A stretch of DNA of 59,131 bases, taken from IMG/VR virus record IMGVR_UViG_3300042542_005002, positions 1-59,131 of that record, one strand, 5' to 3'. The stretch is from a virus. This document shows, one piece after another, positions 48,514 to 58,900 of this stretch. The notes under the pieces are model-generated. The model saw only the letters and a program-made list of their open reading frames with translations, ran no database searches and was not told the DNA's origin. Each line of letters starts with the position of its first letter. Within the stretch, counting starts at the first letter, position 1. The position numbers and the translations under genes are program-made.

Positions 48514-50046
48514 ATGCCAATCACAGGAACAGTTCCATTAACAGGTGTACTTGCCCCAACTTCAGAGTTGGCAACATATCCTGTTACAGATCCACGATGG
48601 GGTAAAGGTGGTCTTCGAACGGTAGGAACTACAGCAGATCGTGATTCTATCCCTCAACTTCGTCGTGAAGAGGGAATGATTGTGTATGTAAGTGGTCTTA
48701 GTGGAGGACTATATTACACTCTAAAAGGCGGAACTGGAAATGAGCATTGGGAAATTTTCCAATCCGGAACTGGCGACACAGTATTCAATATCACAAATAT
48801 TAGTGCCACAGGATTCTATGGTCTAACTGGTCCAACTAGTGGAAATTTCCCACAAGGAATTTCAGGAACAGGAGAAACTGGTGATCGCTTACTTATTGCT
48901 ACAGGACCACCGGCAGATCCATTTAGAAATTACATAAGATTTGGAAATGCGTGGTTCCAAACAGGTGTTGTAGGAACTCAATCGCAATCGAACAATGTTC
49001 GTATTGCATCCCATACATTAACAGGTGTTGCTTCATTTGATCCTAGATTCTTTGGTGTTGGTGCTTCAGGACATGTTCTACTTGCTTCAGCATACCAAGT
49101 CACAGGCGATACAGTAGTTGCAGGAACTAATATTACAATAACAAGAGATGGTAATACGGTTACTGTAAATTCAGATTCAAATGACTTCTACGGTCTAACT
49201 GGTCCAACTAGTGTAAATCTCCCACAAGGAATTTCAGGAACAGGAGAAACTGGTGATCGTTTGCTCATCGCCACAGGACCACCGGCAGATCCATTTAGAA
49301 ATTACATAAGATTTGGAAATGCGTGGTTCCAAACAGGTGTTGTGGGGACTAGAGCAAATACATCTTTAGCAATTGTTGATTCGTTGACTGCGTCTTTCGG
49401 ACCTGTAATACTTAAGGGAAATACTGCACAGAGTTTAAATGGGGAAACTATTTCAGTTTCTTACCTAGGAGGGATTGCTCCTGCTACTGCATCTGTTCAT
49501 TTAGTTGATCCTACGCAAGGAACAGGCTTTCCTGCGTATTTTCCAACTTCATCAATGGATACACTTACATTTACAAATCAAACAATAACAGCAGGGGTTG
49601 GAGAATCCGTAACACTTCGTCTTGTGGTCACAGGGCAACCAGGTCCAGCATACACAGATATATTTGATTTATCCGTAAAGTTTGGAAATGCAATTTTATG
49701 GGGAAGTAGCAGTTTAACGAGCCTGAATGGCGTTGAAATACAATCTTTGGATAAAAGCATACTGGCTGCGAATAGTTCTGAACTATTTCCACACACAATT
49801 ACCGCATCTGCCGGAAACGGTGAATTCATATTCTATGCCTTTCCAACTAGAATGGGTTTCAATATAAAGCACAGTATAAATAGTGGTGGATATGGAGGAA
49901 TGCATTTCCAAGGCGAATATGGCATTCCTGGCGATGCGTCTGTAACCTCATCGAATTCTTTGGGGTTTACGGAATCTTTCTATGTGGTAAGAAGCCGAAA
50001 TGAAAATCTAGGTGATTCTCTAGAAGTTCGAACGGTAAAAACCTAA
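48514..50046 (+). CDS. Modular tail-fibre protein with internal duplication
   Basis: A 510-residue fibre. The N-terminal domain is unlike that of 47542. Two nearly identical modules (FYGLTGPTS to WFQTGVVGT) lie at 48813-48978 and 49186-49350. They are separated by a VASFDPRFFGVGASGHVLLA-type module also found in the last gene. The C-terminal domain (PTQGTGFPAYFPTSSMDTLT onward) is shared with 50059. It starts 3 nt after the previous stop, with no clear ribosome binding site, so coupling is likely. Confidence 0.82.
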   Translation: MPITGTVPLTGVLAPTSELATYPVTDPRWGKGGLRTVGTTADRDSIPQLRREEGMIVYVSGLSGGLYYTLKGGTGNEHWEIFQSGTGDTVFNITNISATGFYGLTGPTSGNFPQGISGTGETGDRLLIATGPPADPFRNYIRFGNAWFQTGVVGTQSQSNNVRIASHTLTGVASFDPRFFGVGASGHVLLASAYQVTGDTVVAGTNITITRDGNTVTVNSDSNDFYGLTGPTSVNLPQGISGTGETGDRLLIATGPPADPFRNYIRFGNAWFQTGVVGTRANTSLAIVDSLTASFGPVILKGNTAQSLNGETISVSYLGGIAPATASVHLVDPTQGTGFPAYFPTSSMDTLTFTNQTITAGVGESVTLRLVVTGQPGPAYTDIFDLSVKFGNAILWGSSSLTSLNGVEIQSLDKSILAANSSELFPHTITASAGNGEFIFYAFPTRMGFNIKHSINSGGYGGMHFQGEYGIPGDASVTSSNSLGFTESFYVVRSRNENLGDSLEVRTVKT

Positions 50047-50058
50047 AGGGAAGCGTCG

Positions 50059-51915
50059 ATGCCAATTAGAATATCAGACTTAATAGAACAAATGAACCGT
50101 GAGCAAAATCTCACAGGTCCAGGATTTTTCCATCTAATTCATTCGGGAAATGTTGATTTTACCGTCAATGGTATAGTCGGAACGGATGAGACAAAATTTG
50201 GATCGTATTTACCGGTTTCATACGGTCAAAAATATATTATAGAAAACGAAGCAAACTGGAATGCATTTAGTTCTAGCGCAGCCCTGCCATCAGGTTTTGG
50301 GTTGGGCGACATCTTACAAAGAGGATCGTCCACATGGGAAATCTATCTTGATGCGAGTAATTCTAAATCCGAAGGTGCTATTGTTTATAATAAGCACGAC
50401 AACAAGTTCTATTTCTACGATGGGACTAATTGGGTTGCTGTCGGAACTGGTGCTGCTGGTGGAGGTGGAGACAGCGGCGTAACAGGAATTGGTTTTGGTG
50501 ATGATGTTGGACTGACGGGTAAAGTTAATATTACTGGTGATGCTGGTGGTGTTGGTCTCGGTGGCGTTTACATAACAAGGGATGGAAACACCATTTCAGT
50601 AGGATTGTCCGCTGCTGGTGCTTCAACATATGTTCAATATAGAGATGCTAATGGCCGATTGGCGGGAAATTCAGGATTAAACTGGACTAATGTCACTAGA
50701 ACTCTTGTTGTTGGTGACATTGGTTCTTCTTCCCCTTCTACATCGGGCAAAATTAGAATTGTCGGTTCCAAGGGTTATCTTCAATTCCCCGATGGAACAA
50801 CACAAACTACTGCAAGAAATTTCTTTGGTTTAACTGGACCAACGCACCCGGATTTTGTTAAAGGAATATCCAGCAGCGGTCATACTGGTGACCGTTTACT
50901 GATTGCCACGGGACCATCTGCAAATCCATTTAGAACATATGTTCGGTACGGAAATGCTTGGTTCCAAACTAATGTTGCTGGAGTTGGTAGAGCGGGAGCA
51001 CAAGGAACTACAGGTCCAACTGGTGGATTTGATATCTCTGGTGTCACTTTCCAACAAAATACAGGAATTACTCATCAGTCAAATGACACTCTTGGAACCG
51101 ACACAGGCAGAGCAAGAAAGATAATGTTCCTTCAAGATGATGGAACTTTGACATTTGATTATATTCGTAATTACGATGTATTTAAGCCAACAGACTTCAC
51201 ATTCTCAGTAAAAACATTTACAAGCAACATTTCATCACCTGTACTCATTGGAATAAACAACTACCTGTTGAGTGATGGGCCGGTAACGGTAAATGCAACT
51301 TATCAGTTCGGGCCTCCTATTACAGGAAATGTTTATGTGATAAATCCTACGCAAGGAACAGGCTTTCCTGTTTACTTCCCAACAAGTGCTATGGATAGCA
51401 TCACATTTAGTTCACAGACATTGACTGCTGCGGCAGGGGGAAGTTTGGTTCTCAGACTTGAAGCCACAGGTTATACGGGAGTAATAGGTGGACCAGGAAG
51501 ACAAGTATCGACTAAAGATATAACAATTTCCTTTGCCAATTCTTTCCTTTATGGTGTTTCGGGGGGATCAAGTTTGGATGGAAGTTCTTTGGGAAGTGGA
51601 TTTACTGGTAATTGGGTCACTAGAACCACCACAAATAGTATAGATCAAACTTTCACTGTAAATGTTCCCGTTGGACAATACATTTACTTTGCATTCCCTG
51701 AAAGAATCGGTGAAGCGACATATCAAATAAATGACCTGGGTATCGGTGGATTTAGTCCACAGGGTTTGAATGGAGTTCCTGGTGTCAGCGCACAAACTTG
51801 GGGTAATGCTAACGGTTATCGTGAAAAGTATTTCTTCTATCGATCAATAAACTCAGGTCTTGGTGATAACACTAAAGTTGATGTTGCTCCAATAACTAAT
51901 CCTGAATTACTATAA
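50059..51915 (+). CDS. Modular tail-fibre protein
   Basis: A 618-residue fibre. Residues 1-130 (MPIRISDLIEQMNREQNLTG) form an N-terminal domain shared with the short protein at 51926. A GVTGIGFGDDVGLTGKVNIT module and a diverged FFGLTGPTH...RLLIATGPSANPF module (near 50821) follow. GYLQFPDGTTQTTA is a trimeric-autotransporter-like fibre motif common in phages. The C-terminal receptor-type domain (PTQGTGFPVYFPTSAMDSIT onward) is shared with 48514. Confidence 0.82.
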   Translation: MPIRISDLIEQMNREQNLTGPGFFHLIHSGNVDFTVNGIVGTDETKFGSYLPVSYGQKYIIENEANWNAFSSSAALPSGFGLGDILQRGSSTWEIYLDASNSKSEGAIVYNKHDNKFYFYDGTNWVAVGTGAAGGGGDSGVTGIGFGDDVGLTGKVNITGDAGGVGLGGVYITRDGNTISVGLSAAGASTYVQYRDANGRLAGNSGLNWTNVTRTLVVGDIGSSSPSTSGKIRIVGSKGYLQFPDGTTQTTARNFFGLTGPTHPDFVKGISSSGHTGDRLLIATGPSANPFRTYVRYGNAWFQTNVAGVGRAGAQGTTGPTGGFDISGVTFQQNTGITHQSNDTLGTDTGRARKIMFLQDDGTLTFDYIRNYDVFKPTDFTFSVKTFTSNISSPVLIGINNYLLSDGPVTVNATYQFGPPITGNVYVINPTQGTGFPVYFPTSAMDSITFSSQTLTAAAGGSLVLRLEATGYTGVIGGPGRQVSTKDITISFANSFLYGVSGGSSLDGSSLGSGFTGNWVTRTTTNSIDQTFTVNVPVGQYIYFAFPERIGEATYQINDLGIGGFSPQGLNGVPGVSAQTWGNANGYREKYFFYRSINSGLGDNTKVDVAPITNPELL

Positions 51916-51925
51916 AGGATGACAA

Positions 51926-52321
51926 ATGGCTATTAGAGTTGGCGATGTACTTGAGCAGTCGAATCGAAAGAACACAGTTTCCACATCTGATTTTTTCTAC
52001 TTAATGGGAGTATCAGATATTGACTTTTCTGTTGATAAAATCCTTGAATCTGGAGACACCAATATAGTCACAACTCTAGGAACAAAGTATGTAATACTTG
52101 ATGCGGGAACTAACGACATCACTCCTGACGGATTAGGAAATAATGATATTGTTAAGTATGACGGAAATGAGTGGATTATCTACAAAGATGTCAGTAACCC
52201 CGAAACTAATTTCGGAATAATTTATGACAAAGAAACTAAATTATTCTATCAGTATGATCCAAGTGAAGGTTGGTTGGTTATGTTGAAAAGTGGGCAAATT
52301 GATGGTGGAACTTTCCCCTAA
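51926..52321 (+). CDS. Stand-alone fibre N-terminal domain
   Basis: A 131-residue protein, MAIRVGDVLEQSNRKNTVST, homologous to the first 130 residues of the fibre at 50059 (both have FFxL, a VDF/IDF segment, KYVI/KYII and a final FYxYD...W). It lacks the fibre body. It could be an attachment adaptor for a partner fibre, such as the 384-residue protein just downstream, or a remnant of a split fibre gene. The stop lies within the next late box. Confidence 0.72.
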   Translation: MAIRVGDVLEQSNRKNTVSTSDFFYLMGVSDIDFSVDKILESGDTNIVTTLGTKYVILDAGTNDITPDGLGNNDIVKYDGNEWIIYKDVSNPETNFGIIYDKETKLFYQYDPSEGWLVMLKSGQIDGGTFP

Positions 52322-52324
52322 ATA
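52318..52324 (+). promoter_or_regulatory. Late promoter box CTAAATA
   Basis: Contains the stop codon TAA (52319-52321) of the previous gene. AAAGGA in the leader serves ATG 52347. Confidence 0.65.
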
Positions 52325-52346
52325 CATTTACTAAAGGAACAAAAAG

Positions 52347-53501
52347 ATGCCAGGACCAGGAGAATTTAATCCCCCCGCAACACCCGCTGATGGCGAAGGA
52401 TACACATTTGGTGGTGTTGAATGGAAGTTTGACGCACAATTTGGCGTTTGGAACATTGCTGAAGGTACAATCATCGGTGGTATAGGACCGCCGGGTCCGG
52501 TTGGTCCTGCTGGTCCTCCGGGTGCGGGTGGGCCTCCTGGTCCTGCTGCTGTTGGTGGTGTCACGGGAATTGGTTTTGGTGATGATATTGGTTTGACTGG
52601 AAAGATCAACCTGACTGCTGCTTCCAATTCAGGAATTTCAATTAGTCAAAGTTCTAGAACAATAACTTTCAGTAATACGGGTATCACGGGGGTTAGGGCT
52701 AAAAATGCTAGTGCAGCCGGGGATTTTATTCACACTGGACTTTTAACTATAACCGGTGGAAATGCTGTAAGTGTATTGAGTACAAGCACTGGCATAATCA
52801 ATATTGATCTTAAGTCAGGAGTCACTGGTGATACAGTAGTTGCAGGATACGGTATTGATGTTGTTGCTGACGGCAAAACAAAGACAATCAACAATACGGG
52901 TGTCACCAGTTTCAATGGATTGACAGGTTCAATCGTTGCAGGACAAACTGGATGTGTTGTTTTCAGACACACAAGCGGCCAATTAACTGGCAGCACAGAG
53001 TTCCAATATGATGGACTTGGACTAACTTACACAAGTAGTAGAATTCGTATAGCAAATACAAATTTGAATTTAACCGTTACTGGTCCAAATATAACATTAG
53101 GACAACAAACGCAAATCACTGGTGGTATATTTACAAATCCTGCTGAAAAATGTGCGTCTTTTGTTGTTACTGCCGATGACCTTGTAATTAATGGTGCGTC
53201 AGGATCAATTCAAAGATTTACAGTTACTCCATCAAATAGAGTTACTATTAAAGCAGGAACTGGATGGAACACAACAACTGATGGTGCCACCGAAACAATT
53301 GCAGTAATTGTTAAATGGGGCGGTGGATATTTAACTGGTTCATTTGATAATACGATCATATCAGGAAATCCCGTTTTGTTTGGGGTTACAGGTGGAATTG
53401 AAATGTTTACCCTCATGCGTGTAAACATGGCAGGCGCAGGGTTAACCATGGGACTCCCGATTGCGAATGGACTGACTGGAAGAAACTATAACTGGACTTG
53501 A
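52347..53501 (+). CDS. Modular tail-fibre protein with short collagen-like stretch
   Basis: A 384-residue fibre. Residues 1-45 (MPGPGEFNPPATPADGEGYT) include a domain seen at the start of phage fibres. Then about 8 Gly-X-Y-like triplets (GPPGPVGPAGPPGAGGPPGP) lead to a VTGIGFGDDIGLTGKINLTA module. After this come ITFSNTGITGVRAKNASA and GDTVVAGYGIDVVADGKTKT, all nearly repeated in the last gene. A beta-rich C-terminal domain completes it. The shared modules suggest recent exchange between fibre genes. Confidence 0.82.
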   Translation: MPGPGEFNPPATPADGEGYTFGGVEWKFDAQFGVWNIAEGTIIGGIGPPGPVGPAGPPGAGGPPGPAAVGGVTGIGFGDDIGLTGKINLTAASNSGISISQSSRTITFSNTGITGVRAKNASAAGDFIHTGLLTITGGNAVSVLSTSTGIINIDLKSGVTGDTVVAGYGIDVVADGKTKTINNTGVTSFNGLTGSIVAGQTGCVVFRHTSGQLTGSTEFQYDGLGLTYTSSRIRIANTNLNLTVTGPNITLGQQTQITGGIFTNPAEKCASFVVTADDLVINGASGSIQRFTVTPSNRVTIKAGTGWNTTTDGATETIAVIVKWGGGYLTGSFDNTIISGNPVLFGVTGGIEMFTLMRVNMAGAGLTMGLPIANGLTGRNYNWT

Positions 53502-53516
53502 TACGGAGATAAATTA

Positions 53517-55883
53517 ATGGGATTTGCTTGGCACAAACTTTATAAAATTGTAGTAGATTCCGTAACAGGGGAAATTTGGTGCATTCCTAATGGTTATACC
53601 TGTGTTGGACCAGTAACCTCTGGAGAATTTTGTTATACCACAGGCTATGGAGTTGGTGGAATAACTGACTCCGGTGGAATTGGTGTGGGCGTAATCACAG
53701 GAGATCTTGAAACTATATGCGTGACAGTCACAGGTCAATCATGTACATTGGGATTTGGAGATGGCATCAGCGGTTTTATTAGTAGAACTGTTCTTCCTTG
53801 GATGTGGCAGACATCGTCTGGAAGATGGCATGATGGTGGCGCAGGCGATGCAGCGAGTATTGAAGTACATGCAAGAATGAATGAAAAACCTTGGTGTCCA
53901 ATTGATGTTCGATTTGAAACGCCAAGGTCATGTTGGAGAGCAAATGCTGTTGGGCAAAGTGGTGGAGTTTTTTGTCACACAGATTTACAGACCGCAGACG
54001 GCGGTATTCCATTTTACTTAAGAAGTCCATCCTCTCCTAGTTCTATTCCAGGACTAATAAATCTTCAGCGAGTTTCGCTACATTGGTATGAAACTCTTTT
54101 ATGGCCGAAAGGAACAACTTTTGGCGGTGGTGAGCCATACTCTTTGAATCATCAGTTTATAGAACGAAAAAATACAAGTTGTCAACAAAGAATACTTGTA
54201 GTTTCTGGCTACAACAGAGAGCATTTCGTGGGTCCATATGTTCCTGGTGTCGGATGTAGTCTATATGGAATAACTGCCTTTAATAAAGGAATTATAGATG
54301 GAAATCAATTAGAGAGAGCAGGCGGCGGTCTAGGTGGAGGAAACGGAAAAATTGCTAGAAATACTTTAGTTTACGGTTCAACTACAGGATCGTCAATATT
54401 AGAATTTTTTGACCCTTTAGTTAATACCGATTATGTTCGTGGCGTGACTGGCATTAAGGCTTTGGAAGAATCTCTCGGCAGATCCTTCCCGCTCTCTCAC
54501 GATGTACTAGCATTCCCATTGTTTGGTGGATGGAATTATGTTAATTATTCACCAACAGGATCAACACAAGCCTGTTATGAGGGGGCAGATTGTGGTCCAG
54601 TTGAGTGTGAAGAAAACATGGGGTGCAGACGAGCAACATGTGCACGGTGCAATTATCCACCTGATCCTTGGACGGGAGTAGGTCACTATACTCCATATAT
54701 TGCATTCTCAAATCAGTCTGGAACAGATCCGTCTTTTGGTCCATATGGACTTTATTGTGGGTGTACAGGTGCAGCGTTAACACAGGGTCACCCAATATGC
54801 CCAGGACACACATCGACTCATAGAGGCGATGGCAGAGGAATAGGTCCGTTCTCATTTGCATGTTTCAATGCACACGGATATTTCAACTCAACAGGCGTTG
54901 GAGATTCTTATTATCACGAATCACCAGATGTTGGAAATCAAGGAATTCCAGTATGTTCGGTTTGGTCACTCTTGCATGCAATATACTATAGAATTCATGC
55001 AGATATAGCATATTTACATGGATCTGCAAACGCAAGTAAACATCTTCATTATAATATCACACCAGATTCTTGGAAAAATCTAGATCCATCAGGTCTAACA
55101 GGATTTACTGGAGATTTCCAAATGGTTCGCCATGTGATGGAAAGGGTATCTGATGCTGTGATGAATCAGGGGCTATCAAGAGATTATACAGATCCTTTAG
55201 GCGGTGGTGCAACAGCAACAACGGGAGGTCTTGGATCGAACATCGGTGGTAAACGATCTCAGGGAACCAATTACGGTCCAAACTGGAGTTTCGTTTATCC
55301 AAATGTTTTCCTTTGGGATAAGGATGCATATCTGGCAGCAGGAACCAACGAAGATAAATGGAAACACCTGTATGTCATAGGAAATTCAAACATCATCTAT
55401 GATAGCCAAGTGAGTCGCCCATTGTATAGAGATGATGGATCTTCATACACAGGAAGTTCATATACAGCCCTAATAGAACTAGATGAATGTTCACACGAAG
55501 CAGTACCAGGAAGTACACATAATGCTAGATTCATTGGGTTTGGTTCCGCTGATAATAGTGGACATACATCAGGTCCAGCGCAAATATCTTTCAAATTACT
55601 ATCCTATCCTGTTGCATGTGGAACTGGAACGGATGAAAATAATTACTATGAAACTTATTGTAATGATCTAGATGATTTATGTGACGAGTTCTGTAATAAT
55701 CCCAATACATGGCTTTCTTACTCTGATGCGGAGGTGTGCCGTCAATGTCGAGATCAGGCTGAAAACTGTCCCAATTGGGTCTTGAATCAAGGAAATTTTC
55801 AAAGGTATAGATGGGATCCTGATGGTAGTGGTGCGGTAGTTCAGACTGCCGTCTATGGAAGTTGTGGCCTCACAAGTTTATAA
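53517..55883 (+). CDS. Large cysteine-rich virion protein
   Basis: A 788-residue protein of no family I recognise. It is rich in Gly, Tyr, Trp, His and especially Cys. Cys clusters lie at CEENMGCRRATCARCNYPPD and near the C terminus (CNDLDDLCDEFCNN, CRQCRDQAENC). Many His-rich segments (SLLHAIYYRIHADIAYLHGS, KHLHYN) could bind metal. It lies between fibre genes, so it may be a baseplate or fibre component held by metal ions or disulfides. No signal peptide is evident. Its stop overlaps a TATAAATT late-like box. Confidence 0.75.
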   Translation: MGFAWHKLYKIVVDSVTGEIWCIPNGYTCVGPVTSGEFCYTTGYGVGGITDSGGIGVGVITGDLETICVTVTGQSCTLGFGDGISGFISRTVLPWMWQTSSGRWHDGGAGDAASIEVHARMNEKPWCPIDVRFETPRSCWRANAVGQSGGVFCHTDLQTADGGIPFYLRSPSSPSSIPGLINLQRVSLHWYETLLWPKGTTFGGGEPYSLNHQFIERKNTSCQQRILVVSGYNREHFVGPYVPGVGCSLYGITAFNKGIIDGNQLERAGGGLGGGNGKIARNTLVYGSTTGSSILEFFDPLVNTDYVRGVTGIKALEESLGRSFPLSHDVLAFPLFGGWNYVNYSPTGSTQACYEGADCGPVECEENMGCRRATCARCNYPPDPWTGVGHYTPYIAFSNQSGTDPSFGPYGLYCGCTGAALTQGHPICPGHTSTHRGDGRGIGPFSFACFNAHGYFNSTGVGDSYYHESPDVGNQGIPVCSVWSLLHAIYYRIHADIAYLHGSANASKHLHYNITPDSWKNLDPSGLTGFTGDFQMVRHVMERVSDAVMNQGLSRDYTDPLGGGATATTGGLGSNIGGKRSQGTNYGPNWSFVYPNVFLWDKDAYLAAGTNEDKWKHLYVIGNSNIIYDSQVSRPLYRDDGSSYTGSSYTALIELDECSHEAVPGSTHNARFIGFGSADNSGHTSGPAQISFKLLSYPVACGTGTDENNYYETYCNDLDDLCDEFCNNPNTWLSYSDAEVCRQCRDQAENCPNWVLNQGNFQRYRWDPDGSGAVVQTAVYGSCGLTSL

Positions 55884-55899
55884 ATTTGATCAATTGATC
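55879..55899 (+). promoter_or_regulatory. Late-like box TATAAATT and a 12-bp palindrome
   Basis: TATAAATT (55879-55886) differs from the T4 late consensus only at the last base and overlaps the TAA stop (55881-55883). GATCAATTGATC (55888-55899) is a perfect palindrome just downstream. Both lie in the leader of the last fibre gene. Confidence 0.5.
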
Positions 55900-55933
55900 T
55901 AGCATAATTAATTAATGGAGAATAGTCTGAATA

Positions 55934-58900
55934 ATGGCCCGTGACGAATACATTCGCATATACAGATCAAGCACACCAGGCGCAGAACCCTCATTAACTT
56001 CAGGGGAAATTGCAGCAAATCTGGTTGACAACAAACTATTTGTTGGTGGAACCAACGGATCTCTTATTACATTTTATGCAGACGGAATGACGGGGGTTAT
56101 AACTGGTGGAGTGGCAACAGATGTTGTGCGAACGGGAAATGAAATAAGAATAGACAATACTGGTGTAGTGGAGTTCAATGGTATAGTCGGAGGGGCGACT
56201 CTTACTGGTGACTCAGGTGCTGTTCAAGGTAAAGGTAACAATAGAATCACAGTTCGTATTGCATCCGATGCATTAACAGGTGTTGCTTCGTTTGATCCTA
56301 GTCACTTTACAGTTGGTACTTCAGGGCATGTAAGAAGTAAAGGTGTCATAACAATTAATAATCAGGCACCCGATGCAAATGGTAATTTTGAAGTTGCATC
56401 TTCAACAACTACAGTGAATGGTGTCACAGGAATTGGTTTTGGTAATGACATTGGTTTGACTGGAAAGATCAACCTGACTGCTGGTTCAGGAATTTCAATC
56501 AGTCAAAGTTCTAGAACAATAACTTTCAGTAATACGGGTATTACGGGGGTTAGGGCTAAAAGTAATAGTGCTCCTGATGATTTTATTCACACTGGACTTT
56601 TAGTTATAACTGGTGGAAATGCTGTAAGTGTATTGAGTACAAACACAAATCAGATAAGTATTGATCTTAAGTCAGGATACCAAGTCACAGGTGATACAGT
56701 AGTTGCAGGATACGGTATTGATGTTGTTTCTAGCAACAACCAAAAGACAATCAACAACAGAGGTGTCACCAGTTTCAATGGATTGACAGGGAATGTTACT
56801 TTAACTGGTGATGGTCAAGCGATTCAAGGTAAAGGTAACAATACGATTACTGCTCGTATTGCAACTACTGCGTTAACTGGTGTTGCTTCATTTGATCCTA
56901 GTCACTTTACAGTTGGTAGTACAGGACATGTAAGAAGCAAAGGTGTCATAACTATTAATGGATCCTCACCTGATGTAGATGGTAATTTTACAGTTGCATC
57001 TGCTACTGTTGTTACAGGTGATGGTGGTGCAATTCAAGGTAAATCAGATGCTTATATTACTGCTCGTATTGCAACTACTGCGTTAACTGGTGTTGCTTCA
57101 TTTGATCCTATATTCTTTGGTATTGGTGCTTCAGGACATGTTCTACTTGCTTCAGGATACCAAGTCACTGGTGATACAGTTGTTGCAGGATACGGTATCA
57201 ATATTGTTTCTAGCAACAACCAAAAGACAATCAACAACAGAGGTGTCACCAGTTTCAATGGTTTGACTGGTAATGTCACTTTAACTGGTGACGGTCAAGC
57301 GATTCAAGGTAAAGGTAACAATACGATCACAGTTCGTGAAGCAACCAATTCTCTAACTGGTGTTGCTTCATTCAACTCAAATCACTTCAGCGTAGTAAGT
57401 GGTGCAGTAAGTCTTGCTTCAGGAGTCACTGGTGATACAGTTGTTGCAGGATACGGTATTGATGTTGTTGCTGACGGCAAAACAAAGACAATCAACAACA
57501 GAGGTGTTACTAGTTTCAATGGATTGACAGGGAATGTTACTTTAACTGGTGACTCAGGTGCTGTTCAAGGTAAAGGTAACAATAGAATCACAGTTCGTAT
57601 TGCATCCGATGCATTAACTGGTGTTGCTTCATTTGATCCTAGATTCTTTGGTATTGGTGCTTCAGGACATGTTCTACTTGCTTCAGCATACCAAGTCACT
57701 GGTGATACAGTAGTTGCAGGAGACAATATTACAATAACAAGAGATGGTAACTCAGTTACTGTAAATTCAAATTCTGCATCTTCAACAACTATAGTAAATG
57801 GTGTCACAGGAATTGGTTTTGGTAATGACATTGGTTTGACTGGAAAGATCAACCTGACTGCTGGTTCAGGAATTTCAATTAGTCAAAGTTCTAACACAAT
57901 AACTTTCAGGGGTATTACTTCGTTCTACGGTCTAACTGGTCCCACCAGTGGAAATTTCCCAAAAGGAATTTCGGGAGCAGGACAAACTGGTGATCGTTTG
58001 CTCATCGCCACAGGACCACCAGCAGATCCATTTAGAAATTACATAAGATTTGGAAATGCGTGGTTCCAAACAGGTGTTGTAGGAACTCAATCGAACAATG
58101 TTCGTATTGCATCCGATGCATTAACAGGTGTTGCTTCATTTGATCCTAGATTCTTCGGTATTGGTGCTTCAGGACATGTTCTACTTGCTTCAGAGTATCA
58201 AGTCACAGGTGATACAGTTGTTGCAGGATACGGTATCAATATTGTTTCTAGCAACAACCAAAAGACAATCAACAACAGAGGTGTAACAAGTTTCAATGGA
58301 TTGACAGGGAATGTTACTTTAACTGGTGACGGTCAAGCGATTCAAGGTAAAGGTAACAATACGATAACAGTTCGTGAAGCGTCAACATCAGTTACAGGTG
58401 TTGCTTCATTCAACTCAAGTCACTTCAGCGTATCAAATGGTGCAGTAAGTCTTAAGTCAGAGTATCAAGTCACTGGTGATACAGTAGTTGCAGGATACGG
58501 TATCAATATTGTTGCTAGTAACAACCAAAAGACAATCAACAACAGAGGTGTCACCAGTTTCAATGGATTGACAGGGAATGTCACTTTAACTGGTGATGGT
58601 CAAGCAGTTCAAGGTAAACTTAATAATACGATAACAGTTCGTGAAGCGTCAACATCGGTCACAGGTGTTGCTTCATTCAACTCAAATCACTTCAGCGTAT
58701 CAAATGGTGCAGTAAGTCTTAAGTCAGAGTATCAAGTCACTGGTGATACAGTTGTTGCGGGATACGGTATTGATGTTGTTGCTAGCAACAACCAAAAGAC
58801 AATCAACAACAGAGGTGTTACTAGTTTCAATGGTCTTACTGGTAATGTCACTTTAACTGGCGACTCAGGTGCTGTTCAAGGTAAAGGCAACAATAGAATC

